DNA of 64,000 nucleotides, taken from positions 603,346-667,345 of the forward strand of contig NZ_RAZT01000001.1 in the NCBI RefSeq assembly GCF_003626635.1. Direction: 5' to 3'. The position numbers were made by a program, and so were the translations under genes. Each line of letters begins with the position of its first letter. The first letter of the stretch is position 1. This DNA comes from Micromonospora musae. GTDB taxonomy: Bacteria; Actinomycetota; Actinomycetes; Mycobacteriales; Micromonosporaceae. Of the stretch, positions 43,282 to 52,609 are shown one piece after another. Under the pieces are notes generated by a model, which was given only the letters and a program-made list of their open reading frames with translations, did no database searches and was not told the origin of the DNA.

Positions 43282-46200
43282 TCACCGCAGGCCGAAGGCC
43301 CGGGTGATGAGCTGGTCCACGCTGTTGCCCCGGTTGTCGCGGGCGGTGGCGCGCAGGGTGACGAACCGCGCGGTGCGCGGCGCGTCGATCCGGGTGCGCC
43401 AGCCGTCGCCGTCGCGCCGAAGCTTGGCGTGGTGCCAGGTGGCGCCGTCGTCGTAGGAGAGGTCCAGCGTGACCGTACGGATGGTGGACGCCTCGGTCGC
43501 CGTCGGCAGGTGCAGTGCGGTGACGGTGAGGTCGGCGGCGCGCTTCGCCTTCCCGTCGACGTCGGTGTCGACTGCGTAGTCGAGCTGGATCAGGGACGGG
43601 TTCCACACTCCGGAGCTGACCGCGCCGGAGGTGAAGCCCCACTCCGTCCGGGTGGTGGTGGAGTACGGCCCGGCCCAGGCGTCCCGCCTGTTCTCCGAGA
43701 CAAGACGGTAGCGCAGCGACTCCCGGCTGAGCGGCTCGCTGCTGAGCATCGTCCGGTAACGGTCGGTCTCGCCGACGAGCTTGTCGCCCTGGTAGAGCCG
43801 CAGGACGTTGTCGACGGCGAAGTTGCCGGAGGTGTTGCCCTCGTGCGCGGTGCCCGAGTCTCCCCAGCCGGGGATCACGGCGGTGATCCCGTCGCCGTCA
43901 CCCCGGAAGACCGTGTAGTTCGTCAGCAGCCGGGGCCGCTGCACGGGGCCGAACCAACGCTCCTCCTGCACCGAGCCGGCCCGGTAGGCGATCGGGGCCG
44001 TCTGCTGGTTCTGCTCGTCGGGGATCGAGACGTTCGTGGTCCACTGCGCCCCGGCGGTGACCCAGTCGATGCGCTCGCCGCGCGCGGGAACCTCGTGGAA
44101 GTCGATTCCGGTCGACGATCCGGACGGGGCGAGGCTGGCGCGCGTCTCCAGCGCCCGCGCGGGATGCCAGTTGCGGAACGACATCTCGACCCGGGCCAGG
44201 TCGCGGAGGCTGACCCGGTACGTGAGATCCGCCGCCACGGCGCCGGTGTAGTCGCGGACCAGGTCGTAGACGTACTCGGTCTCCGGCTGGGAGGTGACGT
44301 CGAGCCGGACCCGCCGGTCGTGCCGGATCCGGGTGATGAGCTGCTCCCCCTCGTCGGCGGTGAGGGTCGCCACGGTCACCGGCGGTGGGTCCTGGGGCAC
44401 CCACACCGAACCCGGCCAGGGCGCGAGGCGTCCGATGCCGTCGTTCACCACGAGCAGGAGACGGGCACCGGCCGTCGCCGCCGCGGCGGCCTGCTGCTCC
44501 ACGGGTACGGAGTCGTCGCGGCGCACCACGACGGCCTTGCCGCGCGCGTTCAGCGTGGCGTACGCGTCGCTGCCGCCGGCCCCGGCGTACACGGCGTCGA
44601 GGTGGTGCTTGCCTCGCGGCAGGGGCGTGCCGGCGCGCCGCACCCGCAGGTCGTCGTAGTCGCGGCTTCCGGCCGCCACGGTCAGCGCGGGCTGCGCCGT
44701 ACGCCACCGGGTGCTGAAGGAGAAGTCGCCCTTCGTGACCTTCCCGCTGGTGGGTAGCACCCAGACGCTGTCGTACTCGGGCTCCGGGTACCACGCGGAG
44801 ACCCAGGGGTTGCCGCCGAAGTCGCGGAACAGTTCGAAGCGGGATCCGTCAACGGTGGAGGGCTGCGGCGTGCTCACCGTGGCCCGGCGGGCCTTGGTGG
44901 CGTCGAAGACGACGGTGCGGTCCCGATCGAGGGTGATCTCGGGTACCGGCAGCAGGCCGAGTCCCCGCGAGTGTTGCCCGTTGGTGCCTTCGAGGTCGGT
45001 CTTGAGCCACGCGGCGTACGTTCCCGCCCGCAGCCGCAGGTCCAGGCTGCCGGTCTGGTCGATCTGCTGCTGCAGGACGGTGTTGTCCTGCCCGAGCAGG
45101 ACGAGCTCTCCCCCGGTCGGTCTGCCGCTGCGGTCCTTGGCCTGGAGGGTGAGGCGGTGGCGCACACCTTCGCGGCCGACGGCGAGCGCGGTGCGGGTGC
45201 GGGCCGTGCCGGCGGCGTCGGTCGCGGTGAGCAGGCCGGAGAAGGGGTGGTCGGCCGGTACGCGGTCGAAGTCGGTGGTCACGGTCACCGAGGTGGCGCC
45301 GCGCGCGGGGACGGTGATCTGCCGGGCGGAGAGGGTGAAGAGGTCCTCCGGGCCACCGTCGACGGTCGCGGCGAGGTCGAGGGTGACGGCGCTGTCGGCG
45401 AGATTCGTGTAGCGGACCTCCCGCTGGACGGGCTCCTCGGGAGCGGTGGGCCAGTCCGGGTAGCCGAAGTCGGCGCTGGTGGTGGCGAAGACGGAGGCCG
45501 TGGTGGTCGTGGCGATGTCCAGCCGGCCGTTGCCGCCCTGGTACGGGGTGAGCCCCGGCGTGCCCTTCGCGGTGCTGACCAGGGCTTCCTTGAGCTGCTT
45601 CCCGGTGAAGTCGGGGTGTCGGGCGGCCAGCAGCGCGGCCGCTCCCGCGACGTGCGGGGCGGCCATGGAGGTGCCGTCCGACAGCCGGTACAAGCCTTCG
45701 CCCGTGGAGTACTGGGAGCGGGCGGCCAGGATGCCGACGCCGGGGGCGGTGAGGTCAGGCTTGAGCGCGTGGTCGCCGACGCGTGGTCCCTGGCTGGAGA
45801 AGAAGGCGAGGGTGTCGCTGCCGTCGACAGCGCCGACGGTCAGGGCGGCGTCGGCGGCGCCGGGGGTGCCGATGGTGGAGGCGGCGGGCCCGAGGTTGCC
45901 GGCGGCGACGACGAAGAGGGCCCCGGTCTCCTCGCTGAGCTCGTTGACGGCGACGCTCATCGGGTCGGTGCCGTCGGTGGGGTCGGCGCCGAGGCTCATG
46001 TTGACGATCTTGGCGTGCTGGTCGCGGACCGCCCACTCCATGCCGCTGATGATCCAGGACTCCTGGCCGGAGTTGTCGTCGCCGAGGACCTTGCCGACGT
46101 GCAGTCGTACCCCGGGGGCGACGCCCCGCTCCTTGCCGTCGGAGGCGGCTCCGGTGCCGGCGATGGTGGAGGCGACGTGCGTACCGTGGCCGAAGACGTC

Positions 46201-47010
46201 CTTCACCGTCTCGCCGGGAACGAAGGACTCGGCGGCGGCGACCTGGCCGGCGAGGTCGGGGTGGGTGGCGTCGATGCCGGTGTCCAGGACGGCGACGTCG
46301 ACGCCCTGGCCGGTGTTGCCGGACTTCCAGACCTCGGGGGCGCCGATCTGGGCGGTGCTGTCGGCGAGCGTGGCCTCGACCTTGCCGTCCAGCCAGATCT
46401 TGGCGATCCCGCCCTTGAGCGCGAGCTGCCCGCCCACGGACCGGGCCGCCACGTCGCCGCCGCCACCGGTGATCGAGGACCAGAAGGCGTCCGAGCGGTC
46501 GACGTTCAGAGCGGCGCCCTGGATGCTGTCCAGCGTCCGCACGCTGCGTGCACCCTGGGGCGTCGAGGCGGTGCGGGACCGGGCGGCGGCGTCGGTGTAG
46601 GTGACGATCAGTGGGAGACGGTCGAGGTGGGCGTCGTCGTAGCCGTCCGCCAGCAGCTCGGTGATGTTGAACAGCTGCTTGTCGAGCAGTCCGGCGGCGA
46701 CGTACGGCAGCGCGCCGTGCGGGTAGACGTAGGTGTCCGCTCCGTCGCGGGACGAGGTGAATCCGGTCAGCCGGCCGTCGGCGTCGCGCACCTCGGGACT
46801 GAGGCCACCGTCCGCGGTTCTGGTGGCGGTGACCTTCTCCCCGGTGATCAGGGTGACGGTGGGCTCGGCCGGGGAGTTCGACGGCGTGGCCGGGGAGCCG
46901 GGCGGAGGTTCGGTGGATGGGGCCGAGGCCAGGGCGGGTGACGGGGCGAGCAGCGCGAGAGTCGTGCAGAGCGCTGTCAGTCCGTACCCGCGACGATGCG
47001 AGAGCAGCAA
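43282..47010 (-). CDS. Secreted subtilisin-like S8 serine protease (1242 aa)
   Basis: A large exported subtilase. After a signal peptide (to about ALAS, residue 29) and a ~200-residue propeptide/I9-like region comes the peptidase domain with the catalytic triad Asp243 (AVLDTGIDATHPDL), His275 (HGTHVAST) and Ser448 (DGTSMAAPHVAGAAALL), plus the oxyanion Asn372 (VVAAGNLG). The ~780 residues after it include Ig-like and other beta modules (TNLADSAVTLDLAATV, then a region around the IRTVTLDLSYDDGATWHHAKL blade). The start is the TTG at 47010, with GAGGAA upstream. It is a single gene with its own terminator. Substrate specificity is unknown. Confidence 0.92.
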   Translation of the reverse strand: MLLSHRRGYGLTALCTTLALLAPSPALASAPSTEPPPGSPATPSNSPAEPTVTLITGEKVTATRTADGGLSPEVRDADGRLTGFTSSRDGADTYVYPHGALPYVAAGLLDKQLFNITELLADGYDDAHLDRLPLIVTYTDAAARSRTASTPQGARSVRTLDSIQGAALNVDRSDAFWSSITGGGGDVAARSVGGQLALKGGIAKIWLDGKVEATLADSTAQIGAPEVWKSGNTGQGVDVAVLDTGIDATHPDLAGQVAAAESFVPGETVKDVFGHGTHVASTIAGTGAASDGKERGVAPGVRLHVGKVLGDDNSGQESWIISGMEWAVRDQHAKIVNMSLGADPTDGTDPMSVAVNELSEETGALFVVAAGNLGPAASTIGTPGAADAALTVGAVDGSDTLAFFSSQGPRVGDHALKPDLTAPGVGILAARSQYSTGEGLYRLSDGTSMAAPHVAGAAALLAARHPDFTGKQLKEALVSTAKGTPGLTPYQGGNGRLDIATTTTASVFATTSADFGYPDWPTAPEEPVQREVRYTNLADSAVTLDLAATVDGGPEDLFTLSARQITVPARGATSVTVTTDFDRVPADHPFSGLLTATDAAGTARTRTALAVGREGVRHRLTLQAKDRSGRPTGGELVLLGQDNTVLQQQIDQTGSLDLRLRAGTYAAWLKTDLEGTNGQHSRGLGLLPVPEITLDRDRTVVFDATKARRATVSTPQPSTVDGSRFELFRDFGGNPWVSAWYPEPEYDSVWVLPTSGKVTKGDFSFSTRWRTAQPALTVAAGSRDYDDLRVRRAGTPLPRGKHHLDAVYAGAGGSDAYATLNARGKAVVVRRDDSVPVEQQAAAAATAGARLLLVVNDGIGRLAPWPGSVWVPQDPPPVTVATLTADEGEQLITRIRHDRRVRLDVTSQPETEYVYDLVRDYTGAVAADLTYRVSLRDLARVEMSFRNWHPARALETRASLAPSGSSTGIDFHEVPARGERIDWVTAGAQWTTNVSIPDEQNQQTAPIAYRAGSVQEERWFGPVQRPRLLTNYTVFRGDGDGITAVIPGWGDSGTAHEGNTSGNFAVDNVLRLYQGDKLVGETDRYRTMLSSEPLSRESLRYRLVSENRRDAWAGPYSTTTRTEWGFTSGAVSSGVWNPSLIQLDYAVDTDVDGKAKRAADLTVTALHLPTATEASTIRTVTLDLSYDDGATWHHAKLRRDGDGWRTRIDAPRTARFVTLRATARDNRGNSVDQLITRAFGLR

Positions 47011-47200
47011 CGGGATTCCTCAAGTTGATCAACAGAAGCGCCACATCGTAATATCCAGATGGTTTGTTACGGCAAGGGTTCTTACCTGTTGCCGAGGACG
47101 CTTCCGTCTGCGACGCCCGAGCCGCCGCCGGCCGTCGTTCCTGTTCCACCAACCCGAAAGGCGGGCGCGCCACGGCGCACCCGCCCTTGCGGACCTGCGG

Positions 47201-47623
47201 TTATCGGCAGTCGCGCCGGCCGGGCAGCCCGAGGATCAGCGCCGCGCCGACGGTGACGTGCATGCCGAGCAGCGCCAGCCGGCTGCCGGTGTCGACGCCG
47301 CTGGCCAGCGGCCCGGCGAGCGAGAGCAGCAGCACCGTCGACGCGATGATCCGGAACGTCCGGGCCGGGTGACTGACCGTGCGCTCCAGCAGCGCGAGCA
47401 GAACCCAGGCGGCCACCCCGGCGATCAGCGCGGCCAACACGACGGCGTCCGGGCCGATGTGCTGGACGGCGTCGCCCTGCCCGACGGTGAGGTCGGCACC
47501 GGCCCAGGGGTCGTTGACGACCCAGAGCAGGAGAGCGCCGGCCACCCCTGCGCCGACGGTGATCGCCCGGCCGGTACGCCGGGCGGTGGTCCTGGTCGTG
47601 CGGGTCAACTTGTCGTTCGTCAT
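47201..47623 (-). CDS. Four-helix membrane protein (DUF6069-like)
   Basis: A 140-residue membrane protein with four hydrophobic segments: AITVGAGVAGALLLWVVN, IGPDAVVLAALIAGVAAWVLLALLE, TFRIIASTVLLLSLAGPLAS and ALLGMHVTVGAALILGLPG. The N terminus is basic (MTNDKLTRTTRTTARRTGR). The pattern, including the first-loop Asp-rich segment and the final helix, resembles DUF6069 proteins, whose role is not known. It is divergent from the histidine-kinase gene, with 131 bp between them, so it may be a target of that two-component system (inference). Confidence 0.7.
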   Translation of the reverse strand: MTNDKLTRTTRTTARRTGRAITVGAGVAGALLLWVVNDPWAGADLTVGQGDAVQHIGPDAVVLAALIAGVAAWVLLALLERTVSHPARTFRIIASTVLLLSLAGPLASGVDTGSRLALLGMHVTVGAALILGLPGRRDCR

Positions 47624-47754
47624 GCCGATGAGCGTCGCGGTCCGGCCCTGGTGCCCACATCGGACCGAGAGCCGCGCCGAGCCCCTCCTAGGAGAGGTCG
47701 ACCACCAACTTTGGAAGGTGTCGGCCGCCGCTGGCAGCCGGTTAGCCTTCCCGC

Positions 47755-48924
47755 GTGAACAGGTTCTCCCTCGGCCCGGAAGACTGCGACCGACGCCCCG
47801 GCACGCCGCTCATCGCCGCCGTCCTGGGGGCGTCGGGCGTGCTCGTCGCGGCGACGCTGCTGGCCTGGTGGGTCGACCACCCGCTCGGTTCGCTCTTCGC
47901 TGTCGACCTCGCGGCCGGGGCGCTGAGCTGGCTGCTGACGCCGTTGGCGCTGTGGCGGCCGGTCGCCACCACGGCGGTGCTCACCGTGCTGGCCGCGATG
48001 TCGCCGGCGGCCACCCCGCCGGCCACGATCGGCGCGCTGCAGGTGGCCCGGCGTCGGCGCTTCCCGGTCGCGGTCGCGGTGGCGGTGGCCGGGCTCGCCG
48101 CGCACGCCGTGCAGGGTGCCTGGCGGTCCCACGGCGGCATGTCGTACGGCTGGTGGCTGGTGCTGGTCACCATCGGCTACGGCGCGCTGCTCGGCTGGGG
48201 CGCGTGGGCGCAGGCCCGCACTGCGCTGATCCGCTCGCTGCACGACCGGGCCGTACGCGCCGAGGCGGAGCAGGGCCGCCGGGTGGCCGAGGCGCGCATG
48301 CTGGAACGGCGCCAGATCGCCCGGGAGATGCACGACGTGCTCGCCCACCGCCTGTCGTTGCTGGCCACGTTCGCCGGAGCGATGGAGTACCGGCCGGACT
48401 CCTCGCCCGAGCAGTTGTCGCGGGCCGCCGGGGTGGTCCGCGACGGGGTGCATCAGGCGCTCGAGGAGCTACGCGAGGTGATCTCGTTGCTGCGTGACGA
48501 CGACCCACCGCAGCCGGAGGGGAGGCGACCGCAGCCGGTGCTGGCCGACGTGCCGCGCCTGGTGGAGGAGTCCCGCGACGCCGGCGCGGAGGTGCTGCTG
48601 CGCGAGGCGGTGGACGAACCGGCCGAGGCGCCCCCGGTGGTGGCGCGCACGGCGTACCGGGTGATCCAGGAGGGTCTGACCAACGCCCGCAAGCACGCTG
48701 CCGGGCGGCCGGTGCGGGTCGCCCTGCGCGGCGGGCCCGGCGTCGGCCTGGAGATCGACGTGTGCAACCCGCTCGCGGCGCACCGCACCACGCCGCCCGG
48801 CTGGTCCGGCGGCGCCGGGCTGGTCGGGCTCACCGAGCGGGTGCACCTGGCCGGCGGGCAGCTCGACCATCAGGTGGCCGGCGGCGAGTTCCGGCTGCGC
48901 GCGTCGATACCATGGCCCGCGTGA
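47755..48924 (+). CDS. Sensor histidine kinase (HisKA_3, NarL-type)
   Basis: A 389-residue membrane sensor with five or six N-terminal hydrophobic segments (to about residue 155) and no large extracellular sensor domain. The dimerisation/phosphoacceptor helix reads RRQIAREMHDVLAHRLSLLATFAGAMEYRPD, followed by a degenerate HATPase_c domain (YRVIQEGLTNARKHAAGRPVRV, GGAGLVGLTERVHLAGGQLDH). No Shine-Dalgarno is seen. TAGCCT six bases before the GTG fits a leaderless transcript. It overlaps the response-regulator gene, forming a two-component pair. Intramembrane-sensing kinases of this type often respond to cell-envelope stress. Confidence 0.9.
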   Translation: MNRFSLGPEDCDRRPGTPLIAAVLGASGVLVAATLLAWWVDHPLGSLFAVDLAAGALSWLLTPLALWRPVATTAVLTVLAAMSPAATPPATIGALQVARRRRFPVAVAVAVAGLAAHAVQGAWRSHGGMSYGWWLVLVTIGYGALLGWGAWAQARTALIRSLHDRAVRAEAEQGRRVAEARMLERRQIAREMHDVLAHRLSLLATFAGAMEYRPDSSPEQLSRAAGVVRDGVHQALEELREVISLLRDDDPPQPEGRRPQPVLADVPRLVEESRDAGAEVLLREAVDEPAEAPPVVARTAYRVIQEGLTNARKHAAGRPVRVALRGGPGVGLEIDVCNPLAAHRTTPPGWSGGAGLVGLTERVHLAGGQLDHQVAGGEFRLRASIPWPA

Positions 48925-49574
48925 ACCCGTTGGTGCGTGTGCTCGTCGTCGACGACGACGCGCTCGTGCGCGCCGGACTGACCATGATGCTCGACGGCGC
49001 AGACGGCATCGCCGTGGTCGGTGAGGCCGCCGACGGTGACCAGGTGCCGGCCGCGGCCGACCGGCACTCCCCCGACGTGGTGCTGATGGACCTACGGATG
49101 CCCCGGGTCGACGGCATCGCCGCCACCCGCCGGCTGCGGGCCCGCCCCCGGCCGCCCGAGGTCATCGTGCTGACGACCTTCGACACGGACGAGAACATCC
49201 TGCACGCACTGCGCGCCGGGGCCAGCGGATTCCTGCTCAAGGACACCCCGCCGGCCCGGATCGCCGAGGCGGTGCGGCAGGTCGCGGCCGGCGAGCCGAT
49301 CCTCTCCCCGCGGATCACCCGCCGGCTGATGGACCGGGTCGCCGTCCAGGCCGGGGCGTACGCCCGGGCCAGGGCGATCCTCGCGGCGCTCAGCCCGCGC
49401 GAGCACGACGTCGTGGTGGCGATCGGCCACGGCAGCAACAACGCCGAGATCGCCACCGCGCTCGACATGACCCTGGCCACCGTGAAGACCCACGTGTCGC
49501 ACATCCTGACCAAGCTCGACCTCGACAACCGCACCCAGATAGCGCTCCTCGCCCACGACGCCGGCCTCGCCTGA
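48912..49574 (+). CDS. LuxR/NarL-family response regulator
   Basis: A response regulator of about 220 residues. The receiver domain has the acidic pocket VLVVDDDALVR, phosphoacceptor Asp in DVVLMDLRMPRVDG, Thr in VIVLTTFDTDEN and Lys in GFLLKDTPP. A C-terminal LuxR-type helix-turn-helix follows (LSPREHDVVVAIGHGSNNAEIATALDMTLATVKTHVSHILTKLDLDNRTQIALLAHD). It overlaps the kinase gene. The ATG at 48912 is used; the GTG at 48921 gives the classic GTGA overlap and is equally plausible. A strong hairpin follows 53 bp downstream. Confidence 0.92.
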   Translation: MARVNPLVRVLVVDDDALVRAGLTMMLDGADGIAVVGEAADGDQVPAAADRHSPDVVLMDLRMPRVDGIAATRRLRARPRPPEVIVLTTFDTDENILHALRAGASGFLLKDTPPARIAEAVRQVAAGEPILSPRITRRLMDRVAVQAGAYARARAILAALSPREHDVVVAIGHGSNNAEIATALDMTLATVKTHVSHILTKLDLDNRTQIALLAHDAGLA

Positions 49575-49627
49575 GCCTGGCCGGCGGCGAGCAGCCGGCG
49601 CGGAGGCGAGTCTCCTACCCCGGAACG

Positions 49628-49667
49628 CAAGGTAGGTCCGGACCGACATCGATCCGGACCTACCTTG
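49628..49667 (+). terminator. Terminator hairpin after the two-component operon
   Basis: CAAGGTAGGTCCGGA (49628-49642) pairs perfectly with TCCGGACCTACCTTG (49653-49667) around a 10-nt loop; outer bases can extend the stem. Confidence 0.8.
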
Positions 49668-49688
49668 TGCGTGCCGCCCGTTCCGGCC

Positions 49689-49854
49689 AGTGGGGTGTCC
49701 AGGAACGTTGGCGGTGTCGCGGCGAGGTCCAGGCGGCGATCCGGCAAGGCGGAGTCGGGCCCGGATACCGGTGTTGTATCCAGGCCCGACTCCAACGCCG
49801 CCGGTCGTCGTCTGGGCCCGGCGCGGCCCGGTGAACGTTCCTGGACACCCCACT
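49689..49854. repeat. 166-bp MITE-like long palindrome with 21-bp perfect terminal repeats
   Basis: The ends are perfect inverted repeats of 21 bp (49689-49709 and 49834-49854; the right end ends CCTGGACACCCCACT). Inside, 49751-49768 pairs with 49776-49793 with one mismatch around a 7-nt loop, and the sequence between outer and inner repeats also pairs imperfectly. The whole element can therefore fold into one hairpin of about 75-80 bp. It has no coding potential and no obvious target-site duplication. It lies between convergent genes, next to a normal terminator, so it is more than a terminator. Confidence 0.7.
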
Positions 49855-49898
49855 AGGGGATGCCGGTCACGACCTGCGCGCTCGTCGGGGCCGTCGCG

Positions 49899-52379
49899 TC
49901 ACTGGCCGGAGGTGTGCAGCTGGGCCACCTCGGTCGCCGAGAGCGCCCGGTCGTAGACGTGTACCTGGTCGACGGCGCCGCGCCAGTAGTCGACCGGGTT
50001 GCCGTTGAACTTGGCGCGGCCGATCACGGTGTGGCCGCTGGACGCGTCGCCGACGCAGGAGCTCGCCGTACCCGCCGGCTGGCCGTCCACGTAGAGCGTG
50101 AGCGAGCCGGTGGCGGCGTCCCGCACGCCCGTCAGGTGGTACCAGCGCCCCGCCTCCGGCGCGGTGGCGGCCAGCGCCCGTACCCCGGCGAAGCTGAACG
50201 CGAACCGGTTGTCCGCGCCGGAGTACTGGAGGAAGAAGGCGCTGTTGGTGTTGCCGTCCTGGCTCACGGCGGTGGCGAATCCGCCGAGGCTGTCCAGCCG
50301 CACCCAGGCCGACGCCGTGTAGCTGCCGGTGGTGTCGAGGATCGCCGCGCCGGTGTCGACGTACTGGTTGACGCCGTTGAGCTGCACCGCGCCACCGGAC
50401 CGGCCCGCCGTCCAGCTCGCGCCGTTGACCAGGGTCCCGTCGTGGTCGCCGGCCAGGTCCTCGGCGGCCGTGCCGGTGCCTTCGTCGAGCGGCCAGTAGC
50501 CCACGCCGGTCAGCCCGGGCGTGCCGGACCCTGGCGGCGGCAGGTCCGCGCCGGTGCCGTCGACCGAGCGGACGATGGCCCGGTTGATCTCCCGTACCCG
50601 GGCGAAGTCCATCTTCTTGATCTGGCGGTCGTAGGTGTAGAAGCCGTTGACCTCGTGTTCCACGTCGGTCGTCTGGGTGTAGACGCCGCCGGAGAGCCCG
50701 CACCGGTTGGCCACGGTCAGCAGGTCCTGCTGGTTCTCGACGTAGCGGCGGGTGAGGGTGGCGCTGTCCGGGGTCATCTCGTAGGCGTGGCCCTCGCCGA
50801 ACCACATGTGACCGTCGACCTCCAGGCCGAACCCGCCGTGTTCGCCGTCGACGGCCACCCGGTCGGCCGTCGGCGCCGGTGACGCCGGGCCGACGTACTG
50901 ATGGAAGTCGATCATGTCGCCGCGGCCGGAGTCGCCCCGGGAGGCGCAGCAGTTCACGCCGCTGTGGGCGTTGACCAGCCGGCTCGGGTCCTGCACGCGC
51001 AGCTCGTCGGCGATCCGTCCGGTCGCCGTACGGTCCCACTCGCCCCAGCCCTCGTTGAACGGCACCCAGGTGGTGATGGAGGTCCAGCTCTGGTGCTCCG
51101 TGACGATCTCGCGCAGCTGCCGCTCGAACTCCTGCTGGGCGTCGACGGGCGGGGTGCCGCCGGTGCGCATGGAGGGCATGTCCTGCCACACCATGAGACC
51201 GAGCTTGTCGGCCCAGTAGTACCAGCGGTCGGGCTCCACCTTGATGTGCTTGCGGATCGTGTTGAACCCGAGCCGCTTGGTCTCGGCGATGTCGAACCGC
51301 AGCGCCTCGTCGGTCGGCGCGGTGTAGATGCCGTCGGGCCAGTACCCCTGGTCCAGGGTGGACATGTTGAACAGGATCTTGCCGTTGAGGGTGAGGTAGA
51401 GCTTGCCGTCGGCGCCCTTGGCCTTGCCCACCTCGCGCATGCCGAAGTACGAGTCGACCTGGTCGACGACCTTCCCGCCCTGACGCACCCGAACCTTGAG
51501 GTCGTACAGGTGTGGGGAGTCGGGCGACCAGAGCTTCGGCTTCGACACCGGGAGCCGCAGTTGGGTGCCGGCCGGACCGGAGACCCGGCCGACGATCCGC
51601 TTGCCGTCGTACGCGACGGCCTCGACCGTCCGACCGCTGCCGGCGGCGACGTGCGGGGTGAGGCGCAGGCTCTTGTCGTCGAGATCCGGCGTCATCTGCA
51701 ACCGCTCGACGTGGCTCGCCGACACCGGCTCCATCCAGACGCTCTGCCAGATGCCGGACGCCGAGGTGTAGAAGATGCCCCGGTCCGGGACGTTGCGCTG
51801 CTTGCCGACGGGTTGCCATGTCTGGTCGGTGCGGTCGGTGACCCCGACCACCAGCTCCTGGGCGCCCCGGCCGCGCAGCGCGTCGGTGACGTCGGCGGTG
51901 AAGCCGTCGAAGCCGCCGCGGTGGGTCGCGACCTCGATGCCGTTGACCCAGACCGTCGCCTCGTAGTCGATCGCGCCGAAGTTGAGCCGCAACCGGTCGC
52001 CGCGCTCCCCGACCTGCCAGTTCCTGGGCACCTGGAACGTGCGCCGGTACCACATCCGGTCCTCGTGTCGCTGGATCCCGGAGAGCGCCGATTCGATCGG
52101 GTACGGCACCAGCACCCGTTCGCCGAGCTGCTCACCGAAGGGCGGGGCCTCGCCCTGCGTCGCGCCGGCGAACTGCCAGACGCCGTTGAGGCTCTGCCAC
52201 TTCGCGCGGACGAGTTGGGGGCGGGGGTACTCGGGGAGGGCGTTGTCGGCGGAGACCTCGTCGGTCCATGGGGTGGCGATCGGTGGTGTGCCCGGCTGCC
52301 AGGTGGCGTCGGCACGCGCGGCGGTGGGGGCGCTGGTGGCCACGAGGGCGGCGGCCAACAGCGCGGTGAATACCTTCAT
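49899..52379 (-). CDS. Secreted GH2-family glycoside hydrolase with C-terminal LamG domain
   Basis: An exported enzyme of 826 residues. A signal peptide (ending near ARADA) precedes a sugar-binding jelly-roll domain (LNGVWQFAGA, MWYRRTFQVP, VWVNGIEVATHRGGFDGFTADVT), an immunoglobulin-like domain (YDLKVRVRQGGKVVDQ) and the TIM barrel (LGFNTIRKHIKVEPDRWYYWADKLGLMVWQDMPS). The likely acid/base Glu lies in WVPFNEGWGEW and the nucleophile Glu in VDGEHGGFGLE. The last ~190 residues form a LamG/concanavalin fold (YWPLDEGTGTAAEDLAGDHDGTLVNGASW). GH2 members cleave beta-galactosides, beta-mannosides or beta-glucuronides; the specificity is open. AAAGGGA precedes the ATG. It is a single gene. Confidence 0.9.
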   Translation of the reverse strand: MKVFTALLAAALVATSAPTAARADATWQPGTPPIATPWTDEVSADNALPEYPRPQLVRAKWQSLNGVWQFAGATQGEAPPFGEQLGERVLVPYPIESALSGIQRHEDRMWYRRTFQVPRNWQVGERGDRLRLNFGAIDYEATVWVNGIEVATHRGGFDGFTADVTDALRGRGAQELVVGVTDRTDQTWQPVGKQRNVPDRGIFYTSASGIWQSVWMEPVSASHVERLQMTPDLDDKSLRLTPHVAAGSGRTVEAVAYDGKRIVGRVSGPAGTQLRLPVSKPKLWSPDSPHLYDLKVRVRQGGKVVDQVDSYFGMREVGKAKGADGKLYLTLNGKILFNMSTLDQGYWPDGIYTAPTDEALRFDIAETKRLGFNTIRKHIKVEPDRWYYWADKLGLMVWQDMPSMRTGGTPPVDAQQEFERQLREIVTEHQSWTSITTWVPFNEGWGEWDRTATGRIADELRVQDPSRLVNAHSGVNCCASRGDSGRGDMIDFHQYVGPASPAPTADRVAVDGEHGGFGLEVDGHMWFGEGHAYEMTPDSATLTRRYVENQQDLLTVANRCGLSGGVYTQTTDVEHEVNGFYTYDRQIKKMDFARVREINRAIVRSVDGTGADLPPPGSGTPGLTGVGYWPLDEGTGTAAEDLAGDHDGTLVNGASWTAGRSGGAVQLNGVNQYVDTGAAILDTTGSYTASAWVRLDSLGGFATAVSQDGNTNSAFFLQYSGADNRFAFSFAGVRALAATAPEAGRWYHLTGVRDAATGSLTLYVDGQPAGTASSCVGDASSGHTVIGRAKFNGNPVDYWRGAVDQVHVYDRALSATEVAQLHTSGQ

Positions 52380-52476
52380 GCGTCAGGGTCCCTTTCGCAC
52401 GACGGAGGTGTGGCGGGCCGGAGAACCGGGACGGTGGCCGGCAGGAGCCGGCGCGCTCGGGTAGACAGCCGCCAAT

Positions 52477-52511
52477 GATCGATGAGTAACAATCAACCAT
52501 CATCATCGATC
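52477..52511. promoter_or_regulatory. Spaced inverted repeat upstream of the GH2 gene
   Basis: GATCGATGA (52477-52485) and TCATCGATC (52503-52511) are perfect 9-bp arms 17 bp apart (half-sites about 26 bp centre to centre) in an A/T-rich patch, about 100-130 bp upstream of the GH2 start. It is operator-like; the regulator is unknown. Confidence 0.45.
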
Positions 52512-52609
52512 TAAAGTCAACATGATCCCACCAGATTCGAACACCAACCGATCAAATCCGGTCGATCGCCGAGTGCTGGCGCCCCAGGGGGATCGGCCGC
52601 CCCGCGCGG

